From: Streptomyces sp. NBC_00663
Lineage (GTDB): Bacteria; Actinomycetota; Actinomycetes; Streptomycetales; Streptomycetaceae
NCBI RefSeq assembly: GCF_036226885.1
Contig: NZ_CP109027.1
Coordinates: 372,001 to 436,000 of the forward strand
Direction: 5' to 3'
Length of the DNA stretch: 64,000 nucleotides
Positions within the stretch are counted from its first letter, which is position 1. Each line of letters starts with the position of its first letter. Below, one piece after another: positions 8,255 to 17,042 of the stretch. The notes below the pieces were generated by a model. That model ran no database searches, was not told the DNA's origin, and saw only the letters and a list, made by a program, of their open reading frames with translations. The position numbers were made by a program, and so were the translations under genes.

Positions 8255-9428
8255 CAAGTCACCCGACATCCGCGGCGAAGCCGTTGAACCCGTCTTGGTG
8301 CCGCCCCCGCGAGGCCGCCATGCCGTTCCCCGTACGTCCGCGCTCACCCGCCTGCGACTGCCGCTCGGGAAGGCCCTCGCACTGACCGCCCTGCCGACCG
8401 CCCTGGTCCTGGGAAGCCAGCGCCTGCCCGCCGTAGACGCAACTGCCACCGCGGCTCAGTCCGTTCCCGACGAAGGGGCCGACCGCGGTGTCGACTGTGC
8501 CCGTCCCGACGACACCGCATCCCCCGCCGCAACGTCCACTCCACCCACTCCACCCACTGCTCCCAGCACGCCCGGCGCCCCCGCCGCAGACGCTTCCGTC
8601 ACGCCATCGGATCACGGGGCCGACGAGGGAGCCGCGCCCCTCCCGGGTCCGACGACCGCCCCGACCGCCTCGCCCAGCGCGAGTGCCGCTTCCACCGGCC
8701 TCGCCGACATCCTCGCCCCCCTCTTCCGCGGCGACACCGAGCAGCAGAGTCCGGCACCCCACACGAGCCCATCGCCGAGCCTGACCGCTCCGACACCCAC
8801 TGCCACGGAGCCATCCGATCCGGCACCGGCGACGCCTCACGCATCACCCACCCCCAGCCACCGGACCACCGAGCCGCCCTCCCGGCCGACGCCCGCCCCA
8901 GGGGCCTCCCGCACCTGTGACATCAGCGATCTCAAGGCTCCCGAGGACACCGGTGCCGGCCGATTCGCCGCCGAGTCCTGGAACATGAAGGGGAGCCACC
9001 TCGCCTTGCGTGACCTTGTCTTCGGCGGCGTGGTGACCGTGGACACAGCCGCCGGGCCCAAGCGGGTGCTCAAGTTCTCCACGGCGGCCGTCACGATCCG
9101 GGACCTGAAGATGGCCGTACCCGTCGGCCCGCAGATCCAGCACATCGACGGAGCACCCGGCTCGACGTCCGCGCTGCGTGGCGACCGCATCACCATGTAC
9201 GTCGAGAGCCTGACGGGCACCCTCTCCGGGGTCGAAGGCGTCCCGCTGCCCCCAGTCCTCCGCCTCCACCTCACACCCGAAACCGTCCCGGAGTGGCTCT
9301 ACGACACGCTCGGGAAGCTCGACCTCAAGCTCCAACTCGGCTTGGACGACGCCGACATCGACCAGGCCGGACAGACAGGCGGAAAGCTCGTCATCCCAGG
9401 GATCCACGGGTACGGAACGCCCCGCTGA
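8247..9428 (+). CDS. Secreted or membrane-anchored protein with Pro/Thr/Ser-rich linker
   Basis: 393-residue protein, third gene of the DUF6230/DUF6114 operon. ATG 8247 overlaps the previous gene by 8 bp. One hydrophobic segment (about residues 35-55) may be a membrane anchor or signal. A long low-complexity linker rich in Pro, Thr, Ser and Ala (residues ~65-225) follows. The C-terminal globular domain (about 226-393) is beta-rich and begins at RTCDISDLKAPEDTGAGRF. I do not recognise the domain. The linker suggests a surface-exposed domain held away from the membrane. Confidence 0.82.
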   Translation: MTDKSPDIRGEAVEPVLVPPPRGRHAVPRTSALTRLRLPLGKALALTALPTALVLGSQRLPAVDATATAAQSVPDEGADRGVDCARPDDTASPAATSTPPTPPTAPSTPGAPAADASVTPSDHGADEGAAPLPGPTTAPTASPSASAASTGLADILAPLFRGDTEQQSPAPHTSPSPSLTAPTPTATEPSDPAPATPHASPTPSHRTTEPPSRPTPAPGASRTCDISDLKAPEDTGAGRFAAESWNMKGSHLALRDLVFGGVVTVDTAAGPKRVLKFSTAAVTIRDLKMAVPVGPQIQHIDGAPGSTSALRGDRITMYVESLTGTLSGVEGVPLPPVLRLHLTPETVPEWLYDTLGKLDLKLQLGLDDADIDQAGQTGGKLVIPGIHGYGTPR

Positions 9429-9456
9429 AGCCAGGGCCCTGACGGGCTTGCGCTTG

Positions 9457-9495
9457 AAAGCCGATCGGTCTCCCACGACGGAAACCGATCGGCTG
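9457..9495. promoter_or_regulatory. Orphan paired TetR-type operator
   Basis: Two copies of the CCGATCGG core (9461-9468 and 9485-9492), centres 24 bp apart, with AAAG and GAAA flanks like the other pairs. They lie between two converging gene ends (8247-9428 plus, htpG minus), not in a promoter position. Confidence 0.7.
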
Positions 9496-9504
9496 CCTCG
9501 TGGC

Positions 9505-11406
9505 TCAGCGGAGCGTGCGCTCCAGCCGTTCCGCCACCAGCTTGACGAACCGGGCGGGCTCCTTGGGCTGTCCGCCTTCCGCGAGGACGGCGAGTCCGTG
9601 CAGCAGTTGGGCCGTCTCGACGAGCTCCGTCCGGTCCTCCTGCTCCGCGTAGGCCTGCCGCAAGCCACGGACGAGCGCGTGACCGGGGTTGAGTTCGAGA
9701 ATCCGCTTGGTGACCGGCACCTCCTGCCCCATCGCCCGGTACATGTTCTCCAGCGCCGGGGTGAGGTCATGGGCGTCGGAGACGACACACGCCGGTGAGA
9801 CGGTCAGGCGCGTCGACAATCGGACGTCCTTGACCTCCTCCCCGAGCTGCTCCTTCATCCACTCCAGCAGGCCGGCATAGCTCTCGTCCTGCTCCTCCCG
9901 TGCACTGTCCTCCTGTTCGTCGCCCTGGACGTCGAGGTCGATCTCGCCCTTGGCGACGGACCGCAGTCGCTTTCCCTCGAACTCGCCCACGGCGTCGACC
10001 CACACCTCGTCGACGGGGTCGGTCAGCAGCAGGACCTCGATGCCTCGGGCCTTGAACACCTCCATGTGCGGGGAGTTCTCGATGCTCTGTCGGGACTCTC
10101 CGGTCAGGTAGTAGATGTGCTCCTGACCGTCCTTCATCCGCTCCACATACTCCTGGAGCGTCGTCGGCTCGTCCCCGTCATGGGTGCTGACGAAGGACGC
10201 GACCGCGAGGATGGGGTCGCGGTCGTCCGGGTCACCGAGCAGTCCCTCCTTCAGCACGGCGCCGAACTCACGCCACAACGTGGCGTACTTCTCGGGGTCG
10301 TTGGCCTTCATCGCCTTGACCGACGACAGGACCTTCTTGGTCAGCCGTCGCTGGATCATCCTGATGTGGCGGTCCTGCTGGAGGATCTCCCGGGAGACGT
10401 TGAGCGACAGGTCCTGCGCATCGACGACGCCCTTGACGAAGCGGAGGAACGGCGGCAGCAGCGCCTCACAGTCGTCCATGATGAGCACGCGTCGGACATA
10501 GAGCTGGAGGCCGCGCCGGAAGTCCCGGGTGAACAGGTCGTGCGGAGCGTGCGCCGGGAGGAACAGCAGCGCCTGGTACTCGAAGGTGCCCTCGGCCTGG
10601 AACCGGATCGTCTCCAGAGGGTCGCGCCAGTCGTGGCTGACGTGCTTGTAGAGCTCGTGGTACTCGTCGGCCGAGACCTCCTCGCGCGAGCGTGCCCACA
10701 GGGCCTGGCGCGAGTTCAGCGTCTCCGGCTCGGCCGTCTCCTCGCCGTCGCCGGCCTCGGGGACGAGGCGGATCGGCCAGGTGATGAAGTCCGAGTACCG
10801 CTTGACGATCTCCCTGATCTTCCAGGTGGAGGTGTAGTCGTGCAGCTGGTTCTCGGGGTCGGCGGGCTTGAGGTGGAGCGTCACGGACGTGCCCTGGGGC
10901 GCCTCCTCGACCTTCTCCAGCGAGTAGGTGCCCTCACCACGGGAGGACCAGCGCGTGCCGCTGCTCTCGCCGAGGCGCCGGGTGACCAGGGTCATCTCGT
11001 CGGCCACCATGAATCCGGCGTAGAACCCGATGCCGAACCGGCCGATCAGCCCCTCCGCGCCGGCCTCGTCATGGCCCTCCTCCAGTTCCTTGAGGAGGGC
11101 GGCCGTGCCGGAGTTGGCGATGGTGCCGATCAACGTGCCGACCTCGTCGTACGACATCCCGATGCCGTTGTCCCGCACGGTGAGCGTACGGGCCTCCGGG
11201 TCCACGTCGATCTGGATGTGCAGGTCGGACAGGTCCACATCGAGACCGTCGTCGCGCAGGGCAGTCAAACGCAGCTTGTCGAGCGCGTCCGAGGCATTGG
11301 AGACGAGCTCGCGCAAGAAGACGTCCTTGTTCGAGTAGACCGAATGGATCATCAGCTGGAGCAGCTGACGGGCCTCTACCTGAAACTCAAACGTTTCGGT
11401 GGACAT
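9505..11406 (-). CDS. htpG: Molecular chaperone HtpG (Hsp90)
   Basis: ATP-dependent cytosolic chaperone of 633 residues, normal for HtpG. The GHKL ATPase motifs are intact: [17 protein letters not shown] near residue 31, DNGIGM near 80, and [15 protein letters not shown] near 115. The middle and C-terminal dimerisation domains follow. ATG 11406 ([12 protein letters not shown]) is the family start; a slightly longer frame to 11424 is discounted. A 15-bp palindrome and a parS site lie upstream. The gene runs towards the DUF6230 operon, ending close to the orphan operator pair. Confidence 0.97.
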
Positions 11407-11446
11407 GGTTCGCGTGTCCCTCACAGGTCCCTGAGTCGCGGAATAC

Positions 11447-11461
11447 GAGTGACAGTCACTC
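11447..11461. promoter_or_regulatory. 15-bp palindrome upstream of htpG
   Basis: GAGTGACAGTCACTC is a perfect 7+1+7 inverted repeat about 40 bp upstream of the htpG start, where a repressor would overlap the promoter. It does not match the CIRCE consensus of HrcA. The cognate regulator is unknown. Confidence 0.55.
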
Positions 11462-11480
11462 TAAAACACCACGTCAGGGT

Positions 11481-11494
11481 GTTTCACGTGAAAC
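11481..11494. other. parS site (ParB-binding centromere sequence)
   Basis: GTTTCACGTGAAAC is a perfect 14-bp match to the parS consensus known from Streptomyces chromosomes, within the wider 16-mer TGTTTCACGTGAAACT. It lies in the intergenic space between htpG and the DUF4097-type gene. A perfect 14-mer is expected by chance well under once in 1,000 windows of this size. Confidence 0.88.
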
Positions 11495-11511
11495 TGACAG
11501 CTCGTCACGCC

Positions 11512-12267
11512 TCAGTCCCGGCGGGCCGTGACGTCACCGTTGACCGTGGTCAGGGTCATCAGGCGGTTTCGGTCGGCGTCCTGGGCGTGGACATCGGTCA
11601 TGGTGCGCCCGTTGTCGGTGCTCATGGTGACGCGGTAGGCCGGGGCATCACGGGCGACCGTGACGTCGACCGAGCCGTTGACGGTCCTCGCGGTCACGCC
11701 CGCGGGCGCGGCAGCGCACTGCATCTCCACATCGCCGTTGACGGTGCTCGCATACAGCCGGCCGACCTCGAGGGATGTCGCGCGCACCGATCCGTTGCGG
11801 GTGGTCAGCCGCAACGGGGCGTGCTCCTGACCGGAGTGGGTCACCGTCACATCGCCGTTGACGGTCGTGACGTCCAACGCGGCGGCGACGTCCACCACGT
11901 CGACGCCGGCGTTGCGGGCAGTGACGGTGACCTTCGCGCCGTCGGGGATCTTGACGTACGGCATCCGTGGGCAGCCGTGGTCGTCGGCGCAGTCCAGATC
12001 CAGGGTCCAGCGGTCGCCGTGGTGGGACCAGTGTCCGTCGATCCGGTCGTCCACGGTGATGTGGTCGCCGCCGGCCGGGCGCAGCCGTACTCCGTTGTCG
12101 GTGCTGATCACCACTTCGTCCCCGGACGCAGCCGCACGCAGTGCGTTGTCGGCTCGGGGGGCGTCGGTGCCACCGCTGTCGCAGGCGCCCGCGAACGACA
12201 GCGCCAGCAGCAGTACCAACGTCGGAGGCATTCGGTGCCGTGGGGCCATCACCTTCATCACCTTCAT
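11512..12267 (-). CDS. DUF4097-like beta-repeat lipoprotein
   Basis: About 251 residues. The N-terminal hydrophobic segment ends in a lipobox-like FAGACDSGG, so it is a probable lipoprotein. The rest is a run of short beta-helix-type repeats with recurring TVNGDV, TRNGSV, TVNGSV and TDNG motifs, typical of DUF4097-family adhesin-like proteins. ATG 12267 is followed by two further in-frame ATGs (12258 and 12249) created by a tandem 9-bp repeat, so the exact start is uncertain. Function of the family is unknown; cell-surface localisation is inferred. Confidence 0.83.
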   Translation of the reverse strand: MKVMKVMAPRHRMPPTLVLLLALSFAGACDSGGTDAPRADNALRAAASGDEVVISTDNGVRLRPAGGDHITVDDRIDGHWSHHGDRWTLDLDCADDHGCPRMPYVKIPDGAKVTVTARNAGVDVVDVAAALDVTTVNGDVTVTHSGQEHAPLRLTTRNGSVRATSLEVGRLYASTVNGDVEMQCAAAPAGVTARTVNGSVDVTVARDAPAYRVTMSTDNGRTMTDVHAQDADRNRLMTLTTVNGDVTARRD

Positions 12268-12485
12268 GCCCCTACGGTTGCCCCGCATCGACGAGGCCAT
12301 GGCGGCGTGCGCGGTGTCGGCTGGACGGGCAGACAGGGGCAGGCCGAGGCCGGGCCCAACGCGTTGCGCGAACCGGCAGATTCCACACCCGGGGCAGCAT
12401 GCCCGGCAGGTGGGCCCGCTGGCGCCGCCCCGGCGAAGCACCCCGGCCGGGTACGGCGGCCCGGATATTTATCGGCCTGGCAGCG

Positions 12486-12725
12486 TCAGGGGGTGGGGTT
12501 GAGGACGTTGCCGTTGACGCAGCGGTTGACCGTGTTGGCGTTCCAGGCGCCTCCGACGGGGACCACGGCGAGCTCCTGGAAGCAGACGGAGGCCGCGCTG
12601 AAGTTCCAGTTGTTGGCGGCGTTGACGCCGGGGCCGAGGTTGCTGTCGCCGTCATCGGCGTTGGCAGGGGCGGCAAGGGCGAGGCCGGCGACGGTGAGCA
12701 CGACCAGCGAAATGATCTTCTTCAT
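12486..12725 (-). CDS. Small secreted protein (79 aa)
   Basis: A short exported protein: a signal peptide of about 23 residues (MKKIISLVVLTVAGLALAAP) and a mature part of about 55 residues. The mature part holds two cysteines (CFQE and RCVNG), which probably form a disulfide. ATG 12725 is the natural start (CCCGGGC just upstream, weak SD). It resembles small Asn-rich secreted proteins found in many Streptomyces, with an N-W-N-F motif. It is not a chaplin, since the chaplin hydrophobic repeats are absent. Function unknown. Confidence 0.8.
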   Translation of the reverse strand: MKKIISLVVLTVAGLALAAPANADDGDSNLGPGVNAANNWNFSAASVCFQELAVVPVGGAWNANTVNRCVNGNVLNPTP

Positions 12726-12980
12726 GCCCGGGCAACGACGACATCGGCGCCTGGGCGCGGCGTGCGCCCCAGCTGGCGCAGTGGGGGCGTGACCCACACA
12801 CCAGTACATCCCCACCCGTCCCACAGATGGGGGGATCAACCGGTGCGAAGGGCAGGCGGCGTCGTGTCGGCGATTCGACCTCGGTGTGCCCGTCTTCACC
12901 GACGATGGACCAACCCCTCGACCGGATGAAGGACAACCACGCCACGAGGCTGATCACCCCGCATCACCGTGCCTCGGCCA

Positions 12981-13505
12981 TCACGTGAGGGATGGCCATC
13001 GGTCGGCGGCCCACTCCAGCCATCCGGCCCACCCCGGAGGCGGACTTCCTACCTCATGCCCTTCGAGTTCCGTGGCATCGGGCTCCTCGAACAGCGTCCT
13101 CCAGTGCAGGAGGTCCGTCTCGCTCATCACGAACGTCTGATCAGGGGTGGTCGCCTGTCGATGGGCGATCCGAGCGCGTTGGGTCTCATGGTCCACCGGC
13201 ACGTACACGAGTTGACAGGACGCGCCCACGGACATCGCCAACCAGCGGATCGCGGACCTCTCGTCGCGAGACCAGCATCCGAAATCCAGGACCACGTTCG
13301 TCCCCAGCTTCAGCCCCTCCAGACCCAGCCAGAGCAGCCGTCCTTCCAGCACATCGCGCTTCCCGGCCGGCTGCGGATCGCCGAACAGCGGGCGCATCCA
13401 CTCATCCGGCGTCAGCCGCAGCGCGTGGTGCTCCTCGGCGAGCTGTCGCGCTCGCGTCGTCTTCCCGGCCCCGGGCAAGCCGACCGTCAGGAACAACATC
13501 GTCAC
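12981..13505 (-). CDS. P-loop kinase (AAA/zeta-toxin-like predicted kinase)
   Basis: 174-residue P-loop NTP-binding protein. Walker A is near residue 9 (GLPGAGKTTRARQLA), and a downstream conserved RLTPDEWM motif is typical of predicted small-molecule kinases. An NVVLDFGCWSRDERSAI segment completes the fold. GTG 13505 or ATG 13499 could be the start. No antitoxin-like gene is adjacent, so a toxin role is not supported. Phosphorylation of a small molecule, such as an antibiotic or sugar, is the usual guess for this family. Confidence 0.85.
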   Translation of the reverse strand: MTMLFLTVGLPGAGKTTRARQLAEEHHALRLTPDEWMRPLFGDPQPAGKRDVLEGRLLWLGLEGLKLGTNVVLDFGCWSRDERSAIRWLAMSVGASCQLVYVPVDHETQRARIAHRQATTPDQTFVMSETDLLHWRTLFEEPDATELEGHEVGSPPPGWAGWLEWAADRWPSLT

Positions 13506-13840
13506 GCCCAGATCTTGTCACGAAGGCCAAGTGATCACGGCTTCAGCCGAAGGCCGATCCAGGCCAGACGATCTGCCCCTGCACGTCCTCGCCGAGGACA
13601 ACCTCGCCGCGGCGCCCGCGCGAGTGGGACACCAGGGCCGGCGCCGTCGAACTGGCCAGCCTCCAGCTCAGGAGCGGGAGTTACTTCCCGCACCGGCTTC
13701 TGGGAGCGACGTCGCCGGGCCGATCAGGCCCTCGGTGGTGGTCGCCGCCTTCCGCAACCGGCCGCACGAACCCACCTCACAGACGGACGCCCGCGGCGAG
13801 CATGGGCCGCCCTGCCGCAAGACCCGTACCGAGGTGACGA
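13506..13840. other. 335-bp gap between kinase and CGNR genes
   Basis: No intact gene. A plus-strand frame has a few protein-like stretches (LPLHVLAEDNLAAAP; ERRRRADQALGGG) but no start, no recognisable domain and several frame breaks. It may be decayed coding sequence. No terminator or repeat is evident. Confidence 0.35.
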
Positions 13841-14416
13841 TCACTCCGCCGATCTGGGGTTTTTGCGGTGGTTGGCATGGAAGCGCGCCTTCTTCTGACG
13901 ATTCCCGCACGTGTTCATGTCGCACCATCTGCGAGTACGACTTTGGCTGGCGTCGAAGAAGGCGGCCCGGCAGGTGGGTGACGCGCACAAGGCCAATTTT
14001 CCGTCTCGTTCGCCGGCGATGATGCTGATCGCGTCGGCGGCGATCACGCCGAGGGCGTCCTCCACACGGGAAGTCGAGCTGAGCCGCCATCGCCGCTTGC
14101 CCTCGGCCGTCAGGATCGCCGCGGCCCGGCCCTGAGCGCTGGAGTCATTGATGACTTGGACAGCCGATGCGGGGAGAGCGTCCCCGATCGCGGCAGCTGT
14201 CGCGGTGGCGTGAATGGACTCCCTCAGTTCCCGAGCGAGGTCGAGCTGGGCAGTGGTGCAGGAGTCCACGGCGAGGCCGTTCACCGCCAGCCAGTCGATG
14301 AGTCGCTGCGGTGTGGGAATGCGCTCCACAACGTCGCCGTGACGCTCCGACAGGGTCCCCGTGAAGCTGGTGGCCAGCACGTTACCGAGGCGGAAGTCAG
14401 GGAACTCAGCACGCAT
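13841..14416 (-). CDS. CGNR zinc-finger (ABATE) transcriptional regulator
   Basis: 191-residue protein with the two-part architecture of ABATE/CGNR proteins. The N-terminal domain (about 1-130) includes RLIDWLAVNGL. The C-terminal zinc finger is CASPTCRAAFFDASQS, then RRWCDMNTCGNRQKKARF, with all four zinc cysteines and the CGNR signature. Such proteins are presumed stress-linked regulators. It is divergent from the epoxide hydrolase gene, and a repeated CTTAGCCGGTT motif lies in the shared promoter region, which fits autoregulation and control of that neighbour. Confidence 0.92.
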   Translation of the reverse strand: MRAEFPDFRLGNVLATSFTGTLSERHGDVVERIPTPQRLIDWLAVNGLAVDSCTTAQLDLARELRESIHATATAAAIGDALPASAVQVINDSSAQGRAAAILTAEGKRRWRLSSTSRVEDALGVIAADAISIIAGERDGKLALCASPTCRAAFFDASQSRTRRWCDMNTCGNRQKKARFHANHRKNPRSAE

Positions 14417-14424
14417 GGAACCAC

Positions 14425-14498
14425 CTTAGCCGGTTGCAGACAGGCATGAAGACACGCTAGAACCGTCTTAGCCGGTTCGCGATGGTTCGCAGCCGGTT
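14425..14498. promoter_or_regulatory. Repeated CTTAGCCGGTT motif between CGNR and epoxide hydrolase genes
   Basis: CTTAGCCGGTT occurs at 14425-14435 and 14467-14477 (42 bp apart, four helical turns), with a partial AGCCGGTT at 14491-14498. It covers the divergent promoter region and is the likely binding site for the CGNR regulator. Confidence 0.6.
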
Positions 14499-14519
14499 CC
14501 GCGACGGCCAGGAGGCCCC

Positions 14520-15695
14520 ATGCCCTGTCCAACCACCAGCGACGTGCAAGCATTTGAAGCCCGCGCGACTGACGCCGACCTCGACGATCTGCGCGCGCGA
14601 CTGGCCGCGGCGCGGCTGCCGGAGACCGAGACAGTCCATCGCCCCGCGCCCGACCCGCGCCGATGGGAACAGGGCGTTCCGCTCGCTGATCTCGTCGATG
14701 TCGTGAACTACTGGCGTACCGGGTACAACTGGCGGTCGTTCGAAGAGCGCCTCAACCGGATCGGCCAGTTCCGCACGACCATTGATGATCTGGGAATCCA
14801 CTTCCTGCACCGCCGATCCCCGCGCGCAGACGCCACTCCTCTGCTCTTGACGCACGGCTGGCCGGACAGCATTGCTCGGTTCATCGACGTAGTGGACGAG
14901 CTGGCAGATCCGAAGGACGCCGACGCGCCGGCCTTTCACGTCGTGGTCCCTTCACTGCCGGGCTTCGGTTACAGCGACAAGCCGACCACCACCGGGTGGG
15001 GAGCCGAAAAGATCGCGGCCGCATGGGTGGAACTGATGGGAAGGCTCGGCTACAGCAAGTTCGCAGCCCACGGCGGCGACTGGGGAGGGAACATCACCAC
15101 GGTTCTCGGCGGCAGGTTCCCGGCGCACGTTCTCGGCATCCACACAACGTCCGCGGAGGCACCGCCCGGCTTGACAACGGACGGGCTGACCGCGGCCGAG
15201 CGTGAATGGACTGAGGAAACGCGCGATTTCTGGCTCCACCACGCGGCGTACGCGAAGCAGCAGGCGACCCGGCCGCAGACCATCGGCTACTCGCTCGTCG
15301 ACTCACCGGTCGGGCTTCTTGCCTGGATCCTCGACAAGTTCGCCGAGTGGTCAGACACCGAGGACAGCCCGTTCGAGACGATTTCCCGAGACCGCGTTCT
15401 CGACAACGTCACCCTGTATTGGCTGACGCGGACCGGCGCATCGGCGGCCCGCATCTACTACGAGAGCCACCGATCGCTCGACCCCGAACTCCGGGTCGAC
15501 GTCCCGTCGGCACTCACCATGTATCCCCGCGACGCCGAGAAGTGTCCGCGCCCCTGGGCACAGGAACGGTACCGACAGATCGTCCGGTGGACGTTGCCCA
15601 AAACCGGGGGACATTTCCCGTCGCTGGAGGTTCCGGAGTATTTCGTCAAGGACCTGCGAGATGGCCTCTCGGCAGTACTGGCCGCTCATCGGTGA
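14520..15695 (+). CDS. Epoxide hydrolase (EHN-domain alpha/beta hydrolase)
   Basis: 391-residue alpha/beta hydrolase with the epoxide hydrolase N-terminal (EHN) domain (about residues 7-110). Motifs are LLLTHGWPDS (HGWP oxyanion loop) near 104, nucleophile Asp in GGDWGGN near 185, and catalytic His in GGHFPSLEVPEYF near 361. Such enzymes open epoxides to diols. Start ATG 14520 lies behind AGGAGGCCCC. It is divergent from the CGNR regulator and probably controlled by it. The physiological substrate is unknown. Confidence 0.93.
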   Translation: MPCPTTSDVQAFEARATDADLDDLRARLAAARLPETETVHRPAPDPRRWEQGVPLADLVDVVNYWRTGYNWRSFEERLNRIGQFRTTIDDLGIHFLHRRSPRADATPLLLTHGWPDSIARFIDVVDELADPKDADAPAFHVVVPSLPGFGYSDKPTTTGWGAEKIAAAWVELMGRLGYSKFAAHGGDWGGNITTVLGGRFPAHVLGIHTTSAEAPPGLTTDGLTAAEREWTEETRDFWLHHAAYAKQQATRPQTIGYSLVDSPVGLLAWILDKFAEWSDTEDSPFETISRDRVLDNVTLYWLTRTGASAARIYYESHRSLDPELRVDVPSALTMYPRDAEKCPRPWAQERYRQIVRWTLPKTGGHFPSLEVPEYFVKDLRDGLSAVLAAHR

Positions 15696-15785
15696 ACGCG
15701 GCTGGGTGCCGGCGCTCGATCACCGCCTGATCCGGCCGCGTCGTCCATGATCGGGAGTTGCACCGAGCAGCGTCTTACAGTCCCC

Positions 15786-16199
15786 TCAGGCGAAGTCCGC
15801 CGCGGTGATGCCGTCGGGATGTCCGGACGGCCACTCCACCAGCTCGATCCGGTAGCCATCGGGGTCTGTGAGCCATGACGTCTTCGGGCCATGAGGGCCA
15901 CCGGGGTACTGGAGGGGTTCGGGACTCAGCCCGGCTTCGGTCAGCGTCTCCAGGGTGGTGGCGAGTCTCTCCACTTGAATCGCAAGGTGGTCGAAGCCGC
16001 TGCCCACGTCGACGGGTCCGTCGCCGGCGCGGTGTACCAGTTCGAGCGAGGCGGCTGGTTCGTCGGGGAACTTGAGGATCACGAGGTGAGCCCCCTCGCC
16101 GATCTCGACCCTGCCCAGTTCGGTGTAGCCCAAGGCGGTGTAGAAGCCGAGCGAGCGGTCCAGGTCGGTGACGCGGTAGGAGACGAAGAGCGTCTTCAC
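15786..16199 (-). CDS. VOC-family (glyoxalase I-like) protein
   Basis: 137-residue single VOC (vicinal oxygen chelate) module. It has the typical VTDLDRSLGFYTALGY opening, a FDHLAIQV segment carrying a metal-ligand His, and WLTDPDGYRIELVE with the C-terminal Glu ligand. It could be a lactoylglutathione lyase-like enzyme or a drug-binding protein. Its ATG overlaps the stop of the upstream DHFR-like gene by four bases, so the two form an operon. Confidence 0.9.
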   Translation of the reverse strand: MKTLFVSYRVTDLDRSLGFYTALGYTELGRVEIGEGAHLVILKFPDEPAASLELVHRAGDGPVDVGSGFDHLAIQVERLATTLETLTEAGLSPEPLQYPGGPHGPKTSWLTDPDGYRIELVEWPSGHPDGITAADFA

Positions 16200-16780
16200 G
16201 CGGCCTCCTCAGGTCGCAGCACCCGGTAGCGCAGATGCGTCACATCGCGGTCCTCAAGCCGTCGGACGAGGTCGAGTTCAATGTGATCGCCACCCAGGTG
16301 GTCGAACAGCCGTCGTCCGCCGCCGAGCAGGGACGGAACCAGGTGGATCTCCATCTCGTCCACCTGACCCGCTCGGAGAAGCGCTTGGGCCGCCCCCGCC
16401 CCGTGGACCATGACCGGCCGGTCCCCCGCGGCTGCCCGAGCCTGACGGGCGCAGTCCTCGACATCGGTGACGAAACGCGCGTGACCCGGTGGGACGTCCC
16501 CGTCATCCACCTGGTGAGTGAGTACGAAGATCGGCACGCCGTCATGATGGTCGCCCCGCCAGCGCCCGGCGAGTTCGAAGGTACGACGGCCGGAGATCAA
16601 CGCGCCGGTCGCCAGCGCCTCGCGATAGACCTGGCCGCTGGGACCGTCGGACTCCCGGTCGTCGAGCCAGTTGAAGAGCCGTCCGCCGTCGCGTCCGAGC
16701 TCCTGTCCTGGCCGATCGTCAGGGCCGGCGATATAGCCGTCGAGCGACATCGACATGTACAGCCGAATCGGATTCTTCAT
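16196..16780 (-). CDS. DHFR/RibD-C family reductase
   Basis: 194-residue dihydrofolate reductase-like (RibD C-terminal) protein. The start motif MKNPIRLYMSMSLDGYIAGP is characteristic. GALISGRRTFE and a late GAGAAQALL segment match the NADPH-binding fold. ATG 16780 follows GGAGG at ideal spacing; a longer start at 16792 is less likely. These proteins are common orphan reductases with unknown substrates. It is co-translated with the VOC gene. Confidence 0.9.
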   Translation of the reverse strand: MKNPIRLYMSMSLDGYIAGPDDRPGQELGRDGGRLFNWLDDRESDGPSGQVYREALATGALISGRRTFELAGRWRGDHHDGVPIFVLTHQVDDGDVPPGHARFVTDVEDCARQARAAAGDRPVMVHGAGAAQALLRAGQVDEMEIHLVPSLLGGGRRLFDHLGGDHIELDLVRRLEDRDVTHLRYRVLRPEEAA

Positions 16781-17042
16781 CCTGGCCTCCATCTCTCCTG
16801 CATGACAGCGGGAACCGGGGGTTTCCTGATCCGCCGACGGATCGCGAATGTCAGAGGACAGAGGACAGACTTCAGGCAACCGGCAAACTCATCGGCCCGC
16901 CGCGCCGCCACGCCGCGGGCTGAGAGAGCAGGAGTGGCGAAGGCGTCGACGACCTGCTGTACGGCGGCGAGAGTGCTGTCGGCCGAGCCGGGGACGTCCG
17001 GCGCGGGCCGCGGCGAGGTGCGCCACGACCAGGGCGCGCAGA

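Noticed and set aside
10066..12792. A 908-codon open frame on the plus strand, antisense to htpG and the DUF4097-like gene
   Set aside because: It is opposite a certain htpG gene and has the Val/Gly/Arg/His-rich composition of antisense frames in high-GC DNA. The same applies to several other long antisense frames (for example 1322-3007, 30245-32752 and 39179-41095).
12981..13505. The P-loop kinase as a zeta-type toxin
   Set aside because: No antitoxin gene is adjacent and the motifs fit general small-molecule kinases equally well.
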